A DNA stretch of 64,000 nucleotides. Origin: Candidatus Thalassarchaeum betae (GTDB lineage: Archaea; Thermoplasmatota; Poseidoniia; Poseidoniales; Thalassarchaeaceae). Every line of letters starts with the position of its first letter. Position 1 is the stretch's first letter. The translations under genes and the position numbers were made by a program. Positions 20,814-29,641 of this stretch are shown here, piece after piece. Where the stretch lies: assembly GCA_003193925.1 (NCBI GenBank), contig PSPG01000002.1:1-64000 (forward strand), given 5' to 3'. Under the pieces are notes generated by a model. The model made no database searches and was not told the DNA's origin. It saw only the letters and a list, made by a program, of their open reading frames with translations.

Positions 20814-23800
20814 TCACTCGATCACTGCATCGAGCACGGCCTCTTCGGACAACGTCCCGCTCTCCTCGTAGTCGAGCCACGAGCCGGAGCCCGTGATGCG
20901 GGAGCTGAATTCGTGGAATGCGACGATCAGCGCAGGCAGCAGGATGGAGCTAGTCAGCAGGGCCAGAATCAGCAGCAGCATCATCAGGACGAAGAAGTTC
21001 TGCAGGCCTGGGATAGCGACGAACAGGCCTGCTGATAGCCCGGCGCAAGTCGTCACGGTCGTCTCGAAGATGGTCTGACCGGTCTTGGCCACCGACTTGA
21101 CGATGCCAGCTGGGGTCTCTCGTTCGTCCTTGATGCGATCGATGATGTGAATCGAGTCGTCGACCCCGATGCCGAAGACGATTGTCCCGATCATCGCCGT
21201 GAAGACGTTTACGTTGACTCCGCCGCCGCGCATCAGCAGAGGCTGCCAGATGACTACGACGCCCACTGCGACCATGGTGAAGAAGGCCAATCGGGGAGAG
21301 CGGAACAGGATTGCCATGGTCAGCAGCAGTATCAGCATGGTCGCTACGGTTGTCTTCGATTGGGCCTCGTGTATCCCGTCGTTGATGTCTATCGATACCG
21401 GCAGGCCACCGGTCAGCAGCGAGTTGAAGACCTGCGTTATCCCGAGGGCCTGGCAGGTCCAAGCGGTGCCGCAGCCTGCCGGGCCAGTCAGGTAGCCGTC
21501 GATGGCGTCGCGCAGGACCCCTGCGTCTGCGAGGTTGATGTAGGGCTGATTAACATAGACTAGGGTCTTGGTCTCGCCCGTGCCCTGGTCAACGTTCATC
21601 AGCATCGATCGAACTTCGGGGGAGAGGGTGTCGAAGGCGATGTTCACCATGTCCTCGCGACTCGAGACCGAGTACGCCCAGCAGTCGGGTCTGAGGGGAT
21701 TGGTGGACTCGTCCCAGCATTCGTCGTGCAGAATCTCCCACAGGCTCTGGTCGTAGATCTCCAGCCCGCCGACAACGACGTCCACGTGTATCGATCTCAG
21801 CACCGTGACCAGGCTGATCGTCGTGGTGTTGGCAACTAGGTCTATCTTCTGCACTTGCATGTAGTCTATCGCGTCTAGTATGGGTAAATCGCGAATGGGA
21901 GCTGTTCCGTTCTGCCCGCCCCTTCCGGTCGCGTCGACGATGAACATGTTCGTCTGCCCGGCCTCGAAGACCTCGCTGTACTCGCTCAGGGCCTCGTAGG
22001 ACTCGAGCCCGGGCGGGACCTCGTCCGAGGCGCCCGTGATGCCCTTGCCTAGTTCCTCGCTGAGGATGCTGGCTCCTGCTGCTGTGAAGAACGTGGCTAC
22101 TAGGATTACCACCAGAGTGGCCTTGATTGGCACTTCGCCGACCTTCTCCCAGAAGGCGTCGAATGCCTTGAACTGCACCTTCCTGTACCTGAGCAGCTGC
22201 ACGAGGGCCGGTACCATCAGCATGGAGAGGACGAATGTGGTCGAGATGCCGAGCAGCAGGGTCGTGCCCACGGTCCGCATGGGCTCGATGGGCACTAGGC
22301 TCGGCCAGCGGAGAACGCTGAACCCGATGATGGTGGTGAGCGCGGACAGGAAGATCGCGTGGCCGGTGGTGAGCACTGCTCGCACTGTCGCCATGAGGCT
22401 GATGTGGGGGTCCCACGGATCGACGTCCTCGGTCTGGAGGCCGTCCCTCTGGGCCGCCCATGTCATCTCTAGCCGCTCCTCTATCAGGTCGATTCTGTTC
22501 TCCTCGATCCGGTTCGTCAGATGGAGGGCGTAATCGACTCCCAAGCCGACTAGTATGGGGCCGACGGAGATGATCATCGGAGTGAGCATGATGTCCGCCC
22601 ACACCGTGATGCCGAAGGTTATGGCGAGGCTCATCAGGATCGGAGCGCCGCAGATGATGATGACCTTCGGGTTTCGGTGCAGGATCAGCATGGCCAGAGC
22701 GACCAGAATGAGGCTGATTGGGAGCATCCGGTCCACCAGTTCGAGGTAGATGGCGTCGGAGACGTCATGCAGCACGGGAGTCAGCCCGGTGATGGTGATG
22801 GCCTTGCGCTCCTCGATCGAGGTGAACTCGTCCATGGTGGACGTCGGGGTGCTGTAGACCCTGTGGCAGAGCTGGCAGTCTGAGGGATCAGACTCCTCGT
22901 AGATCAGCAGCTCGGCGTGGATGATGAACGCCTTGTGGTCCCTGAGGATGCCCTCTGGGTTTTCCTCCGTAGTTCCCTTGGGGTTCGGGCGCGCGGTGAT
23001 GGCGGTATCGGACATATCGAACTTGAGGCCCATGACGACGACTCCGGTGTCCCATATGCCGTCCCCATTTGTGTCCCTGACGAAGTTCGAGAGCAGTGGC
23101 TCGGCGTCCTCGACGAAGCGGTCCACCCTCTCTTGGGCGCCAGAGCCCTCGGGTATCGAGTAGCCCTCGTACGGATTCATGGAGGATAGGATGCATTCCT
23201 CGTTGGGGCCGGTCGGAAGTCCGTGCTTCTCGACTGCGCAGTTGAACCTGTAACTCGAGGAGTTCGCCTCCTTGATGATCTGGGCTGGCGACAGGACCCA
23301 GACGACACCGTCGATGTCCCCTCTGTCCCCCTTGTTGTAATCCAGTCCGGACTGGTACCCGCCTATGCCGCGATTCTGGTCATCGCCTTCTATCCAGGAG
23401 ATTTGCTTCAGTATGTCCACGTGGGTGATGTTCTCGACGCCGCGGAAGCTCGGATCTGCTATCGCGTTATCCGTCTGGACGTACAGGATGAATATATCAG
23501 TGGCCCACTGCTCACGCACCTGCTTCAGCAGAGCCGTCGAATCGGCGCCATCGGGGAGGTAAATCTCGACATCACCATTGATCTGGTGCTCGAACTCCAT
23601 CGCGTCCCTGCCGACCACCGCAGTCAGCAGCAGAAGCAGGATGACGATGCTGGCCGGGCTCCTGAGGATCGAGGAGTAAGTGAGCTCGACTGTCCTGCGC
23701 GTAGCTCCCCGGGCAGCGTCGCTGGCGTCGTCAACGAGTTGTGCAAGGGTATCGAGGCCCTCGCCGACGAAGCTGCTAGTGAAGCCCTCTCGAGCCCTGT

Positions 23801-23918
23801 CCGAGGCCTCCTTCAGTGGCTTGAGCCTCTCGAAGAATCCCTCCCAGAAAGCCGCCTCGTCATCACGGTCCTCTCCATCTGCGATGGAGTACTTGTCCAC
23901 CGGCTCCGCATCAGGCAC
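20814..23918 (-). CDS. RND/MMPL-superfamily membrane transporter
   Basis: About 1034 residues in two halves, each with a first helix, a large extracellular loop and five more helices, about 12 in total. Diagnostic segments are ILVGLGVDYALHLTNRIEE in half one and VFGIGVDDSIHIIDRIKDE in half two, the conserved Asp-containing helix of MMPL/SSD exporters. A cytoplasmic N-terminal region of roughly 100 residues is acidic and helical. The start is uncertain: the GTG at 23918 (VPDAEPVDKYS) best fits the onset of coding-like sequence, with another GTG shortly after. Proton-driven export of lipids, hydrophobic compounds or surface components is the family role; the substrate is unknown. A second, shorter member lies at 29642-32242. 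Confidence 0.85.
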   Translation of the reverse strand: MPDAEPVDKYSIADGEDRDDEAAFWEGFFERLKPLKEASDRAREGFTSSFVGEGLDTLAQLVDDASDAARGATRRTVELTYSSILRSPASIVILLLLLTAVVGRDAMEFEHQINGDVEIYLPDGADSTALLKQVREQWATDIFILYVQTDNAIADPSFRGVENITHVDILKQISWIEGDDQNRGIGGYQSGLDYNKGDRGDIDGVVWVLSPAQIIKEANSSSYRFNCAVEKHGLPTGPNEECILSSMNPYEGYSIPEGSGAQERVDRFVEDAEPLLSNFVRDTNGDGIWDTGVVVMGLKFDMSDTAITARPNPKGTTEENPEGILRDHKAFIIHAELLIYEESDPSDCQLCHRVYSTPTSTMDEFTSIEERKAITITGLTPVLHDVSDAIYLELVDRMLPISLILVALAMLILHRNPKVIIICGAPILMSLAITFGITVWADIMLTPMIISVGPILVGLGVDYALHLTNRIEENRIDLIEERLEMTWAAQRDGLQTEDVDPWDPHISLMATVRAVLTTGHAIFLSALTTIIGFSVLRWPSLVPIEPMRTVGTTLLLGISTTFVLSMLMVPALVQLLRYRKVQFKAFDAFWEKVGEVPIKATLVVILVATFFTAAGASILSEELGKGITGASDEVPPGLESYEALSEYSEVFEAGQTNMFIVDATGRGGQNGTAPIRDLPILDAIDYMQVQKIDLVANTTTISLVTVLRSIHVDVVVGGLEIYDQSLWEILHDECWDESTNPLRPDCWAYSVSSREDMVNIAFDTLSPEVRSMLMNVDQGTGETKTLVYVNQPYINLADAGVLRDAIDGYLTGPAGCGTAWTCQALGITQVFNSLLTGGLPVSIDINDGIHEAQSKTTVATMLILLLTMAILFRSPRLAFFTMVAVGVVVIWQPLLMRGGGVNVNVFTAMIGTIVFGIGVDDSIHIIDRIKDERETPAGIVKSVAKTGQTIFETTVTTCAGLSAGLFVAIPGLQNFFVLMMLLLILALLTSSILLPALIVAFHEFSSRITGSGSWLDYEESGTLSEEAVLDAVIE

Positions 23919-24137
23919 GGGGTGGGGCCTCCACGGGAGCCAAATGAAGCGTTCGCATTGGCTCCTCGTGGGAGGCGTGTTTGGAGCAGTTTCAGGATTT
24001 CTGGAACTGGCTCGCAGTCGCGACCGCCTGCTCCCCGTCGATGACTCAGCGCACAGGGTACGGTGATTGGGTTTGCGCCAGCCCCGCGCGCGACGGCAAC
24101 CCGATGCACTCAAGGCTGACGCTAGGGTCGCGCGGCC

Positions 24138-25079
24138 ATGGAACTGGTCACAGGCGGTGCCGGGTTCATCGGCTCCCACCTGGTGGATTCACTGGTAACT
24201 CAAGGGGAGCGCGTGCGCGTCCTCGACAACTTCAGCAGTGGTCGCGAGGAGTTCCTCTCCCAACACTCGGGCTCGGGTATGGTCGAGGTCGTCAGGGCCG
24301 ACCTGCTTGACCTAGAATCGGTGAATTCGGCTATGGACGGGGTCGAAACCGTCCATCACATGGCTGCCAACCCCGACATCCGGCTAGGGACCGAAGTCAC
24401 CGACACCGACCTCAGGCAGGGCACTATCGCCACCTACAACGTGCTCGAGTCGATGCGTCTCACGGGAGTGGGTAAAATCTCATTCTCGTCATCGTCAGCC
24501 GTGTACGGCGAGGCTGATCGGATGCCCACGCCCGAGACCTACGGCCCAATCAAGCCAATTTCCCTCTACGGAGCGTCCAAACTGGCCTCCGAGGCCCTCA
24601 TCACCGCATGGTGCGGCACCTTTGGCGCCAAGGCCTGGATTCACAGATTCGCCAACATCGTGGGCCCGAGGGGCACGCACGGAGTCATCTACGACTTCGT
24701 CCACAAGCTCAAGGCGGATCCGACCCGGCTTGAAGTCCTCGGCGACGGCCTCCAGGAGAAGTCTTACATGTCCGTCGAGGACTGTGTAAGCGCCATGCTC
24801 CACCTCGTCGACGGTGTCGATGACGAGGTGAACCTGTACAACCTCGGGACCGGCGACACCTGCTCGGTCCGCCGCATCGCCGAGATCGTGGTCGAGGAGA
24901 GTGGCCTCAAGGGAGTCTCCATCGAGTACACCGGGGGTGAGCGTGGCTGGGCCGGCGATGTGCCCAAGACCTCGCTAGACGTGGGGTGCCTGTTCTCCAC
25001 AGGTTTCGTGCCCGGAATGCAGTCTGAGGCAGCAATCAGGCAAACTGCGTGCGCGCTCATCGGCGAGATAGGCCTGTGA
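24138..25079 (+). CDS. NAD-dependent nucleotide-sugar epimerase/dehydratase
   Basis: 313 residues, an extended short-chain dehydrogenase. TGGAGFIGSH at residues 5-14 binds NAD. Asp at the end of beta-2 (VLDNFSSG), the FSSSSAVYG segment and the YGASK catalytic Tyr/Lys follow. It is most like UDP-glucose 4-epimerase or related UDP-sugar epimerases, which supply sugars for surface glycans or protein glycosylation. Exact substrate not assignable. The last 23 bp overlap the convergent thioredoxin-like gene. Confidence 0.9.
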   Translation: MELVTGGAGFIGSHLVDSLVTQGERVRVLDNFSSGREEFLSQHSGSGMVEVVRADLLDLESVNSAMDGVETVHHMAANPDIRLGTEVTDTDLRQGTIATYNVLESMRLTGVGKISFSSSSAVYGEADRMPTPETYGPIKPISLYGASKLASEALITAWCGTFGAKAWIHRFANIVGPRGTHGVIYDFVHKLKADPTRLEVLGDGLQEKSYMSVEDCVSAMLHLVDGVDDEVNLYNLGTGDTCSVRRIAEIVVEESGLKGVSIEYTGGERGWAGDVPKTSLDVGCLFSTGFVPGMQSEAAIRQTACALIGEIGL

Positions 25080-25974
25080 GCGCGACTAGCGCCGAAGCCA
25101 GCAGCACAACGCCTACAGGAAGCCACCACTGCAGTCCCTCCAGCGGCTGCTCGCCTATATCGAGGCGGAGCGCCCCGAGGGTGCTCGGGCCTTGGCCGGA
25201 CAATTCGGTCTCGTGCACTGCCACGATGCTCAGTGAGTCGGCCGAGATGCCGCCGGGCAGGGTCAGAGTTCGCTGGAGGATCACTGACTCGGCGCCGATC
25301 TGCAGCTCAAGGGCCCCCCAACCGTCGTCGGGGGCGTACGACCAGTTCCCAAGGCCGCTGAGGGAGATCTCGCTGTAGGCGAAGGCGACATCATGGTGCT
25401 CGCGAATCCCGTTGATGGCCTCGCTATCCGTGATCTCGACGCTGTCACGGTTCACGAATAGGCTGATCTGCGTCTGCTCGAGGGCCGACCACTCGCTGAG
25501 AATCACCGAGATGGAGATCGAATTCGCGCCGATCGGGGCTGCTGACAAGATCAGTTTGGTGTCGCTGCTCCGGTCGCCCTCCGCTCCCAGCAGCTCCCTG
25601 TGCAGGCTCGCGCGGTCGGGAGCGCCGCCCGCGAGCAGGGAGCCGTCAAACCAGAACGAGGGGGCCGACGGAGAGCCGTCGGTGTACCTCTGGATCCGGT
25701 AGTCTGTGACCGGAGTGCCCAGTGGGTCCTCGAAATTGTCGTGGAGGGCGACCCTGGCGACCCTGTTGCCGTTCGCCTCAGTGAACTCTGGCATCCACGG
25801 GTCCACAGTGGCGCAGATCTCGCACCAAGCCGCAGTGAACTGCTCCATCAGCACCGTGTGTCCGCCTGCGGCGGACCATCCGCCCTCGGAGTCGTCCTGA
25901 GCCGCGATGGGTGTGGGGAGCAGCACGAGGGCGGCTAGGACGAGCGCTGCGCGGCTCCGGCCCGATGTTAGCAT
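25057..25974 (-). CDS. Exported, membrane-anchored thioredoxin-fold protein
   Basis: 305 residues from the ATG at 25974, directly before a signal peptide (ALVLAALVLLPTPIAAQ). The thioredoxin-like site is TAAWCEICATVDP (CxxC near residue 50), followed by an Omp28-like layout with YRIQRYTDGSPSAPSFWFDG (substrate-cleft Pro) and a beta-sandwich. A C-terminal helix (LPVGVVLLASALVALTGL) anchors it. Probable role: thiol-disulfide exchange outside the membrane, possibly on the Cys-paired surface proteins coded nearby (inference). An AT-rich TTATCAAA upstream is shared with the divergent rlmE gene. Confidence 0.8.
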   Translation of the reverse strand: MLTSGRSRAALVLAALVLLPTPIAAQDDSEGGWSAAGGHTVLMEQFTAAWCEICATVDPWMPEFTEANGNRVARVALHDNFEDPLGTPVTDYRIQRYTDGSPSAPSFWFDGSLLAGGAPDRASLHRELLGAEGDRSSDTKLILSAAPIGANSISISVILSEWSALEQTQISLFVNRDSVEITDSEAINGIREHHDVAFAYSEISLSGLGNWSYAPDDGWGALELQIGAESVILQRTLTLPGGISADSLSIVAVHETELSGQGPSTLGALRLDIGEQPLEGLQWWLPVGVVLLASALVALTGLSRR

Positions 25975-26027
25975 CGTGCAAGGCACGGCGTTCCCCTTTG
26001 ATAACCCAATGGCCTGAAGCCCATCAC

Positions 26028-26774
26028 ATGAGCAAGCGGCGGTATCAGGACAACAAGCGCGACGCCTGGCATCGGATAGCCCGTTCCAAGGGCTATCGAA
26101 CACGCTCCGCGTACAAGCTCAAGCAGATACAGGAGCGCTTCGGGATCCTGCGTGAGGGCGACGTGGTGCTGGACGTGGGCTGCCATCCCGGCGGCTGGAC
26201 CCAGGTAGCCGTCGAAGAGGTCCGGGAAGGCGGCTTGGTCGTCGGCGTCGACCTGCTCGCGACCTCTCCTGTCGAGGGGGCTCGGATCATCATCGGGGAC
26301 ATCACGGATGAGGTGACGATAGGGCAGATACGGGACTCCCTCGGTGAGCGGGAACTAAACGTGGTCATAAGCGACATCTCGCCCAATCTGACGGGTCGCT
26401 ATGATACCGACCAGACTATCTCGCTGGAACTCTCCACCATGGTGCTGGACGCTTCGATGCAGTTCCTTCCGCCCGGCGGCTGCTTCGTGACGAAAATCTT
26501 TCAGGGAACCGGGATAGAGGGGCTGATCGATGCTGCGAGGGACCGCTTCTCCAACGTCCAGAGGTTCGCCCCAACCGCAAGCAGGAGCGCTTCCTCGGAG
26601 ACTTACCTGATCTGCCAGAACAGGCTCCCTCGGCCACGCGACCGGACTCGGGGCAAGACGGCCTTGGAGCAGGTCCAGCTGCATCTCTCAGAATTAGGAG
26701 TGGTCGTTGAGGAAGAGGTGGATGAGCCCCCCACTAAGGTGGGTTTCAGACGATTGCAGAAACGCGAGGAGTAG
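26028..26774 (+). CDS. rlmE: 23S rRNA 2'-O-ribose methyltransferase RlmE (FtsJ/RrmJ)
   Basis: 248 residues from the ATG at 26028, where the coding sequence opens with SKRRYQDNKRDAWHRIA. The catalytic tetrad K-D-K-E can be seen: Lys in SAYKLKQ, Asp in VISDISPN, Lys in FVTKIFQG, Glu in ASSETYLIC. The SAM-binding motif is VVLDVGCHPGGW. It methylates a uridine in the large-subunit A-loop; archaeal members have an extra C-terminal part, as here. The TATA-like TTTGATAACC lies about 28 nt upstream. Confidence 0.95.
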   Translation: MSKRRYQDNKRDAWHRIARSKGYRTRSAYKLKQIQERFGILREGDVVLDVGCHPGGWTQVAVEEVREGGLVVGVDLLATSPVEGARIIIGDITDEVTIGQIRDSLGERELNVVISDISPNLTGRYDTDQTISLELSTMVLDASMQFLPPGGCFVTKIFQGTGIEGLIDAARDRFSNVQRFAPTASRSASSETYLICQNRLPRPRDRTRGKTALEQVQLHLSELGVVVEEEVDEPPTKVGFRRLQKREE

Positions 26775-26808
26775 TGAACACTTTCACCCCCCTTCGGAGA
26801 CTTACAGT

Positions 26809-27261
26809 TCACTCAGAGTCCCTGTCGTAGGGAACGATGTTCTGCCACTCTGAGGCGTCCGACCTGGCTACCAAGGCGTGGACCCAGTCGGTTTCTGAGC
26901 AGTTGAAGACCTCGTGAGGCAGTCCCGGCTCGATATAGAACATGTCACCCGCGTTGTGGACCACTGACTTCCTGCAGCCGGGCCCGTACTCGTGCCTCAC
27001 ACTGCCCTTGAGGAGGAATATCATCACGTCGAAGCCAACGTGGATGTGAGCCTTCGCTACCCCTCCCGGAGGGATGTAGGCCCTGTTCATCGACAGTCCC
27101 GTCGAAGTCGTGTTCTTACCGGACAGGCCCGCGCCGTACTCGATATTGTTCCAACCGCGGACCTTCTCGATCTGCCTGAGACTCCATATCCCGCCTTCGT
27201 CAGTCACGAACCTATCGAGGTCCACCTGCTCGCCTGTCAATGAGATCTCACCCTCGCTCAT
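26809..27261 (-). CDS. Single-domain cupin protein
   Basis: 150 residues from the ATG at 27261. Cupin motif 1 is AKAHIHVGFDVMIFLLKGSV (two His), and motif 2 is GDMFYIEPGLPHEVFN (one His). This predicts a beta-barrel holding a divalent metal. Cupins range from sugar-phosphate isomerases to dioxygenases and regulators, and the substrate cannot be read here. It diverges from the zinc-ribbon-EF-1beta pair; TGTATTCAAAG about 30 nt upstream may be its TATA box. Confidence 0.85.
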   Translation of the reverse strand: MSEGEISLTGEQVDLDRFVTDEGGIWSLRQIEKVRGWNNIEYGAGLSGKNTTSTGLSMNRAYIPPGGVAKAHIHVGFDVMIFLLKGSVRHEYGPGCRKSVVHNAGDMFYIEPGLPHEVFNCSETDWVHALVARSDASEWQNIVPYDRDSE

Positions 27262-27403
27262 GCTTCCACCGCGCTTGGGTGGGGGTGCTGGCTTTGAATA
27301 CATGCTCGGGTCGGAATCGCCCTACTGCTCCGATGTCGCCGGGCTTTGACTCGGTCAACGCTAAAAGGGGGGTGTGGTTCGGCCGCCTCACCGAGGAAGA
27401 GCG

Positions 27404-27571
27404 ATGTCAGGAAGAGCAGTTGACTGTACCTCATCGGGCCTCCCGCTGGTGAGCAGGAGGAGCACTGCCTTCCCCTGCCCCGAATGCGGCAATTCGATTG
27501 GTCGTAGCGAGAGGTGCAGGGTCCAGGGAGTCTTGTACATCTGCACCGACTGCGGCTTTCAAGGTCCTTGA
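27404..27571 (+). CDS. Small archaeal zinc-ribbon protein (HVO_2753-like)
   Basis: 55 residues. It follows the archaeal double zinc-ribbon plan: an N-terminal Cys knuckle, FPCPECG, RCRVQG, then YICTDCGFQGP at the end. In this copy the first knuckle reads CTSSG where the family normally has CxxCG, so one ligand is replaced by Ser and the first zinc site may be weakened or lost. It sits 16 bp before the EF-1beta gene, a pairing common in archaea. GCTAAAAGG at 27360-27368 is a likely TATA box. Role: probably RNA- or protein-binding; not catalytic. Confidence 0.88.
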   Translation: MSGRAVDCTSSGLPLVSRRSTAFPCPECGNSIGRSERCRVQGVLYICTDCGFQGP

Positions 27572-27587
27572 GAGAGGGTGATGAGAA

Positions 27588-27854
27588 ATGGGGCATGTTG
27601 TTGTAAAGTACAAGGTCACTATCAACCAGTCCGATGAGGGCAGTCCGGATTACGATGGCATAGCCGGTCGGATAGACGGCTTTGATGAGGTTCAGGCCGT
27701 GGAGGTCAAGCCCCTGGCCTTCGGGATGATGTTCATCGAGGTTCAGGCTGTTCTGGGCGAAGGCGACGGAATCGTAGATGCCTTCGAGGACAAAGTCCGT
27801 GAAATCGACCCTCTAGTGGAGCGGATAGAGGCCCTTGAGATGGGGCGACTCTGA
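27588..27854 (+). CDS. ef1b: Translation elongation factor EF-1beta
   Basis: 88 residues, the normal length of archaeal aEF-1beta. VVVKYKVTINQSDEGSPDYD opens the fold, and PLAFGMMFIEVQAVLGEGDG and the C-terminal DKVREIDPLVERIEALEMGRL match the family. It is the nucleotide exchange factor that recycles EF-1alpha-GDP in elongation. GAGAGGGTGATG upstream is a probable ribosome-binding region. Cotranscribed with the preceding zinc ribbon. Confidence 0.95.
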   Translation: MGHVVVKYKVTINQSDEGSPDYDGIAGRIDGFDEVQAVEVKPLAFGMMFIEVQAVLGEGDGIVDAFEDKVREIDPLVERIEALEMGRL

Positions 27855-27861
27855 GTCCCGT

Positions 27862-29259
27862 CTAGTAGTGGTCCAGAGGAGACCGCATGAGCTCGCGCAT
27901 GAGCACGGTAGCGTAGGTGCCGGGCGGCAGGGTGAACCGGAGTCTGAGACTGGCCCCGTCGGGATGCCACAGGTCACCCTCCCGAGGACCCTGCTCCCAC
28001 TTCCCGGAGAGCGAGGAATCCGAGACCTCGGGGGCCTCTTCGACCGAGAATGACTGGAACGGGACCGACAGCGGCCTGCGGGTTCCCGAGGAAGTCAGCC
28101 TCGGGATCCTGGGCACCATCCAACTGACGTCGGACAGACCTGTGTCCTCTAGGGCCTGCTGCTCCAGCTCGCCTGGCAGGCCCTCGGCGAAGGATGCGCT
28201 TTTGCCGGGCAGCGGGCCGGTGACTGCGAGCCTGCCCAACTGGCAGTTCCTCCTGCACCTGTCGAGATTGGACTCGCTCACAAACGCCATCTTGGATACC
28301 TCGATCCTGCCGTTGGGCTGGACAGGAGCCACCAAGTCGCCGATGACCGGCTCAATAATGGAGAGATCCGCAGCCAGTCGGGCTGCGAGAGCGTGGTTGA
28401 AGGTGAGGGACTGCAGAGAGTGGATCGTCAGCAGCTGCAGCGAGTGAGGAAGGCTCCTGTAGGCCCTGAGCCAGTCTTCCGGGTCCTTCAGCAGGCTCTC
28501 GAGGATCCCCCTCTCGTATCCCAGATAGCGGGGTATGACCTCCAGGCAGCCTTTGGGGTCCTTGGTATCTCGCCACTTCGCCCTGAAGACGGCGACGTCC
28601 CCGCTCGAGTTCTGACCCTTCATCCCGAGATAGAGATCGCAGGCCTTCTCGTAGTCGTCCTCGAGTACGGCCCTTCCGACCTCCGGAGTCACTGGCCTCG
28701 TGGCCCCGAACCTCTGTGGCCCTATCCAGTTGGGGAATGCGTCGGCACCCATCTTCTCGGCCATTCGCGACCTGATGTCGTTCATCCTCCTCATCGCTTC
28801 CTTGCCGTCTATGGGATTGCCCTCGGAGTCACAGCAGCCGCGGACGGTGATCGTGAACCTGTTTCCATCGTGATCGCCCATACCGACCTTCTGGTGGGTC
28901 CGGCCGATCACCTCAATCACCGAGTCACTGATCTCGACCCCCTCGACCTTGCCCTGAGGAGCGTCGACCACCAGGATCTGGGTGGTGACGGCGCGCTTGT
29001 CCTTCATGCCCGATGAGAAGACCCTCCTCCGACTGATGCCGCATGCGTTGGCCAGGCGCTTGAGGAAGCGATTGGTCTCCCAGTTGGTCAGAGAGGCTCG
29101 AACGACGGTGAATCGGCCCTTTGGGTCGAGGGCGGGTATCTTCGCCATCTCCTCCACTCGGAAGTCCTCGATCCGCGACTTGAGGATGCCACCGGTGCCC
29201 TCGCCCGTGGAGGCCCAGCCGATCAGACCCAGATGCTCCTCGATAGAGCGCTCAGCCAC
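27862..29259 (-). CDS. truD: tRNA pseudouridine-13 synthase TruD
   Basis: 465 residues from the GTG at 29259. The catalytic motif VFSSGMKDKRAVTTQ carries the essential Asp. The second family motif is FPNWIGPQRFGATRP and the third lies around the LQSLTFNHALAARL helix. The TruD insertion domain is between them, and archaeal proteins are longer, as here. It makes pseudouridine at position 13 of tRNA. The start lies 13 bp after the rpo11 stop, so the two are cotranscribed. Confidence 0.95.
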   Translation of the reverse strand: MAERSIEEHLGLIGWASTGEGTGGILKSRIEDFRVEEMAKIPALDPKGRFTVVRASLTNWETNRFLKRLANACGISRRRVFSSGMKDKRAVTTQILVVDAPQGKVEGVEISDSVIEVIGRTHQKVGMGDHDGNRFTITVRGCCDSEGNPIDGKEAMRRMNDIRSRMAEKMGADAFPNWIGPQRFGATRPVTPEVGRAVLEDDYEKACDLYLGMKGQNSSGDVAVFRAKWRDTKDPKGCLEVIPRYLGYERGILESLLKDPEDWLRAYRSLPHSLQLLTIHSLQSLTFNHALAARLAADLSIIEPVIGDLVAPVQPNGRIEVSKMAFVSESNLDRCRRNCQLGRLAVTGPLPGKSASFAEGLPGELEQQALEDTGLSDVSWMVPRIPRLTSSGTRRPLSVPFQSFSVEEAPEVSDSSLSGKWEQGPREGDLWHPDGASLRLRFTLPPGTYATVLMRELMRSPLDHY

Positions 29260-29272
29260 GCCCTCACCGCCT

Positions 29273-29530
29273 TCACAGTTTAAGTTTGGACAGTTCCTTG
29301 GAGATGTCCGAGCAGAGGCTCTTGAACACCTTCTCGGCACTCTTGCCCTCAACGGTCCTGACGTATAGTTCCGGCTCGTCGAGGTCGGGGTGCTTCTGGA
29401 AGTAGTTCGAGTACTCGACATCCTTGTTCTCGTTCAGTCTGAGACGGAACAGCTGGAGCGTCGTGTGACTCTCCCCGGCGATTCGCAGGCGCAGTTCGCG
29501 GCCTTCGTTCTTGAGTACCTTTACCGACAT
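29273..29530 (-). CDS. rpo11: DNA-directed RNA polymerase subunit Rpo11 (RpoL)
   Basis: 85 residues. MSVKVLKNEGRELRLRIAGE and SHTTLQLFRLRLNENKDVEY match the archaeal RpoL/eukaryotic RPB11 fold: an N-terminal strand, the dimerisation helix that pairs with Rpo3, and a Lys-rich C-terminal helix. The canonical GEDHTLxNLLR reads GESHTTLQLFR here. It is a polymerase assembly-platform subunit. First gene of the rpo11-truD unit; divergent from the transporter at 29642. Confidence 0.9.
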   Translation of the reverse strand: MSVKVLKNEGRELRLRIAGESHTTLQLFRLRLNENKDVEYSNYFQKHPDLDEPELYVRTVEGKSAEKVFKSLCSDISKELSKLKL

Positions 29531-29612
29531 TTGACAGCCGCTCGACCGGCCCGTCCCTTTTGAGGGCTTTCCCATCTATGTTGGACCCGGCAGGGTCCAA
29601 GTGGAGCCTAAG

Positions 29613-29618
29613 TTATAC
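29613..29618 (+). promoter_or_regulatory. TATA-like box of the second RND transporter gene
   Basis: AAGTTATACAG is centred 27 nt before the ATG at 29642. This favours that ATG over the in-frame GTG at 29624, which would sit only about 8 nt from the box. Confidence 0.5.
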
Positions 29619-29641
29619 AGGGAGTGGTTTTGGCCGCGGCA

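Noticed and set aside
20436..20871. Short protein frames around 20436-20880 on both strands
   Set aside because: They overlap the RNase P RNA gene, whose conserved cores and closing helix are clear.
23919..24179. A longer N-terminus for the RND transporter up to 24179
   Set aside because: The extra 87 residues are Arg/Pro/Ser-rich, without family features, and overlap the start of the divergent epimerase gene.
26735..26756. A third CCCCCCACTAAGGTGGG palindrome as an operator
   Set aside because: It lies within the end of the rlmE coding region and not before a start codon.
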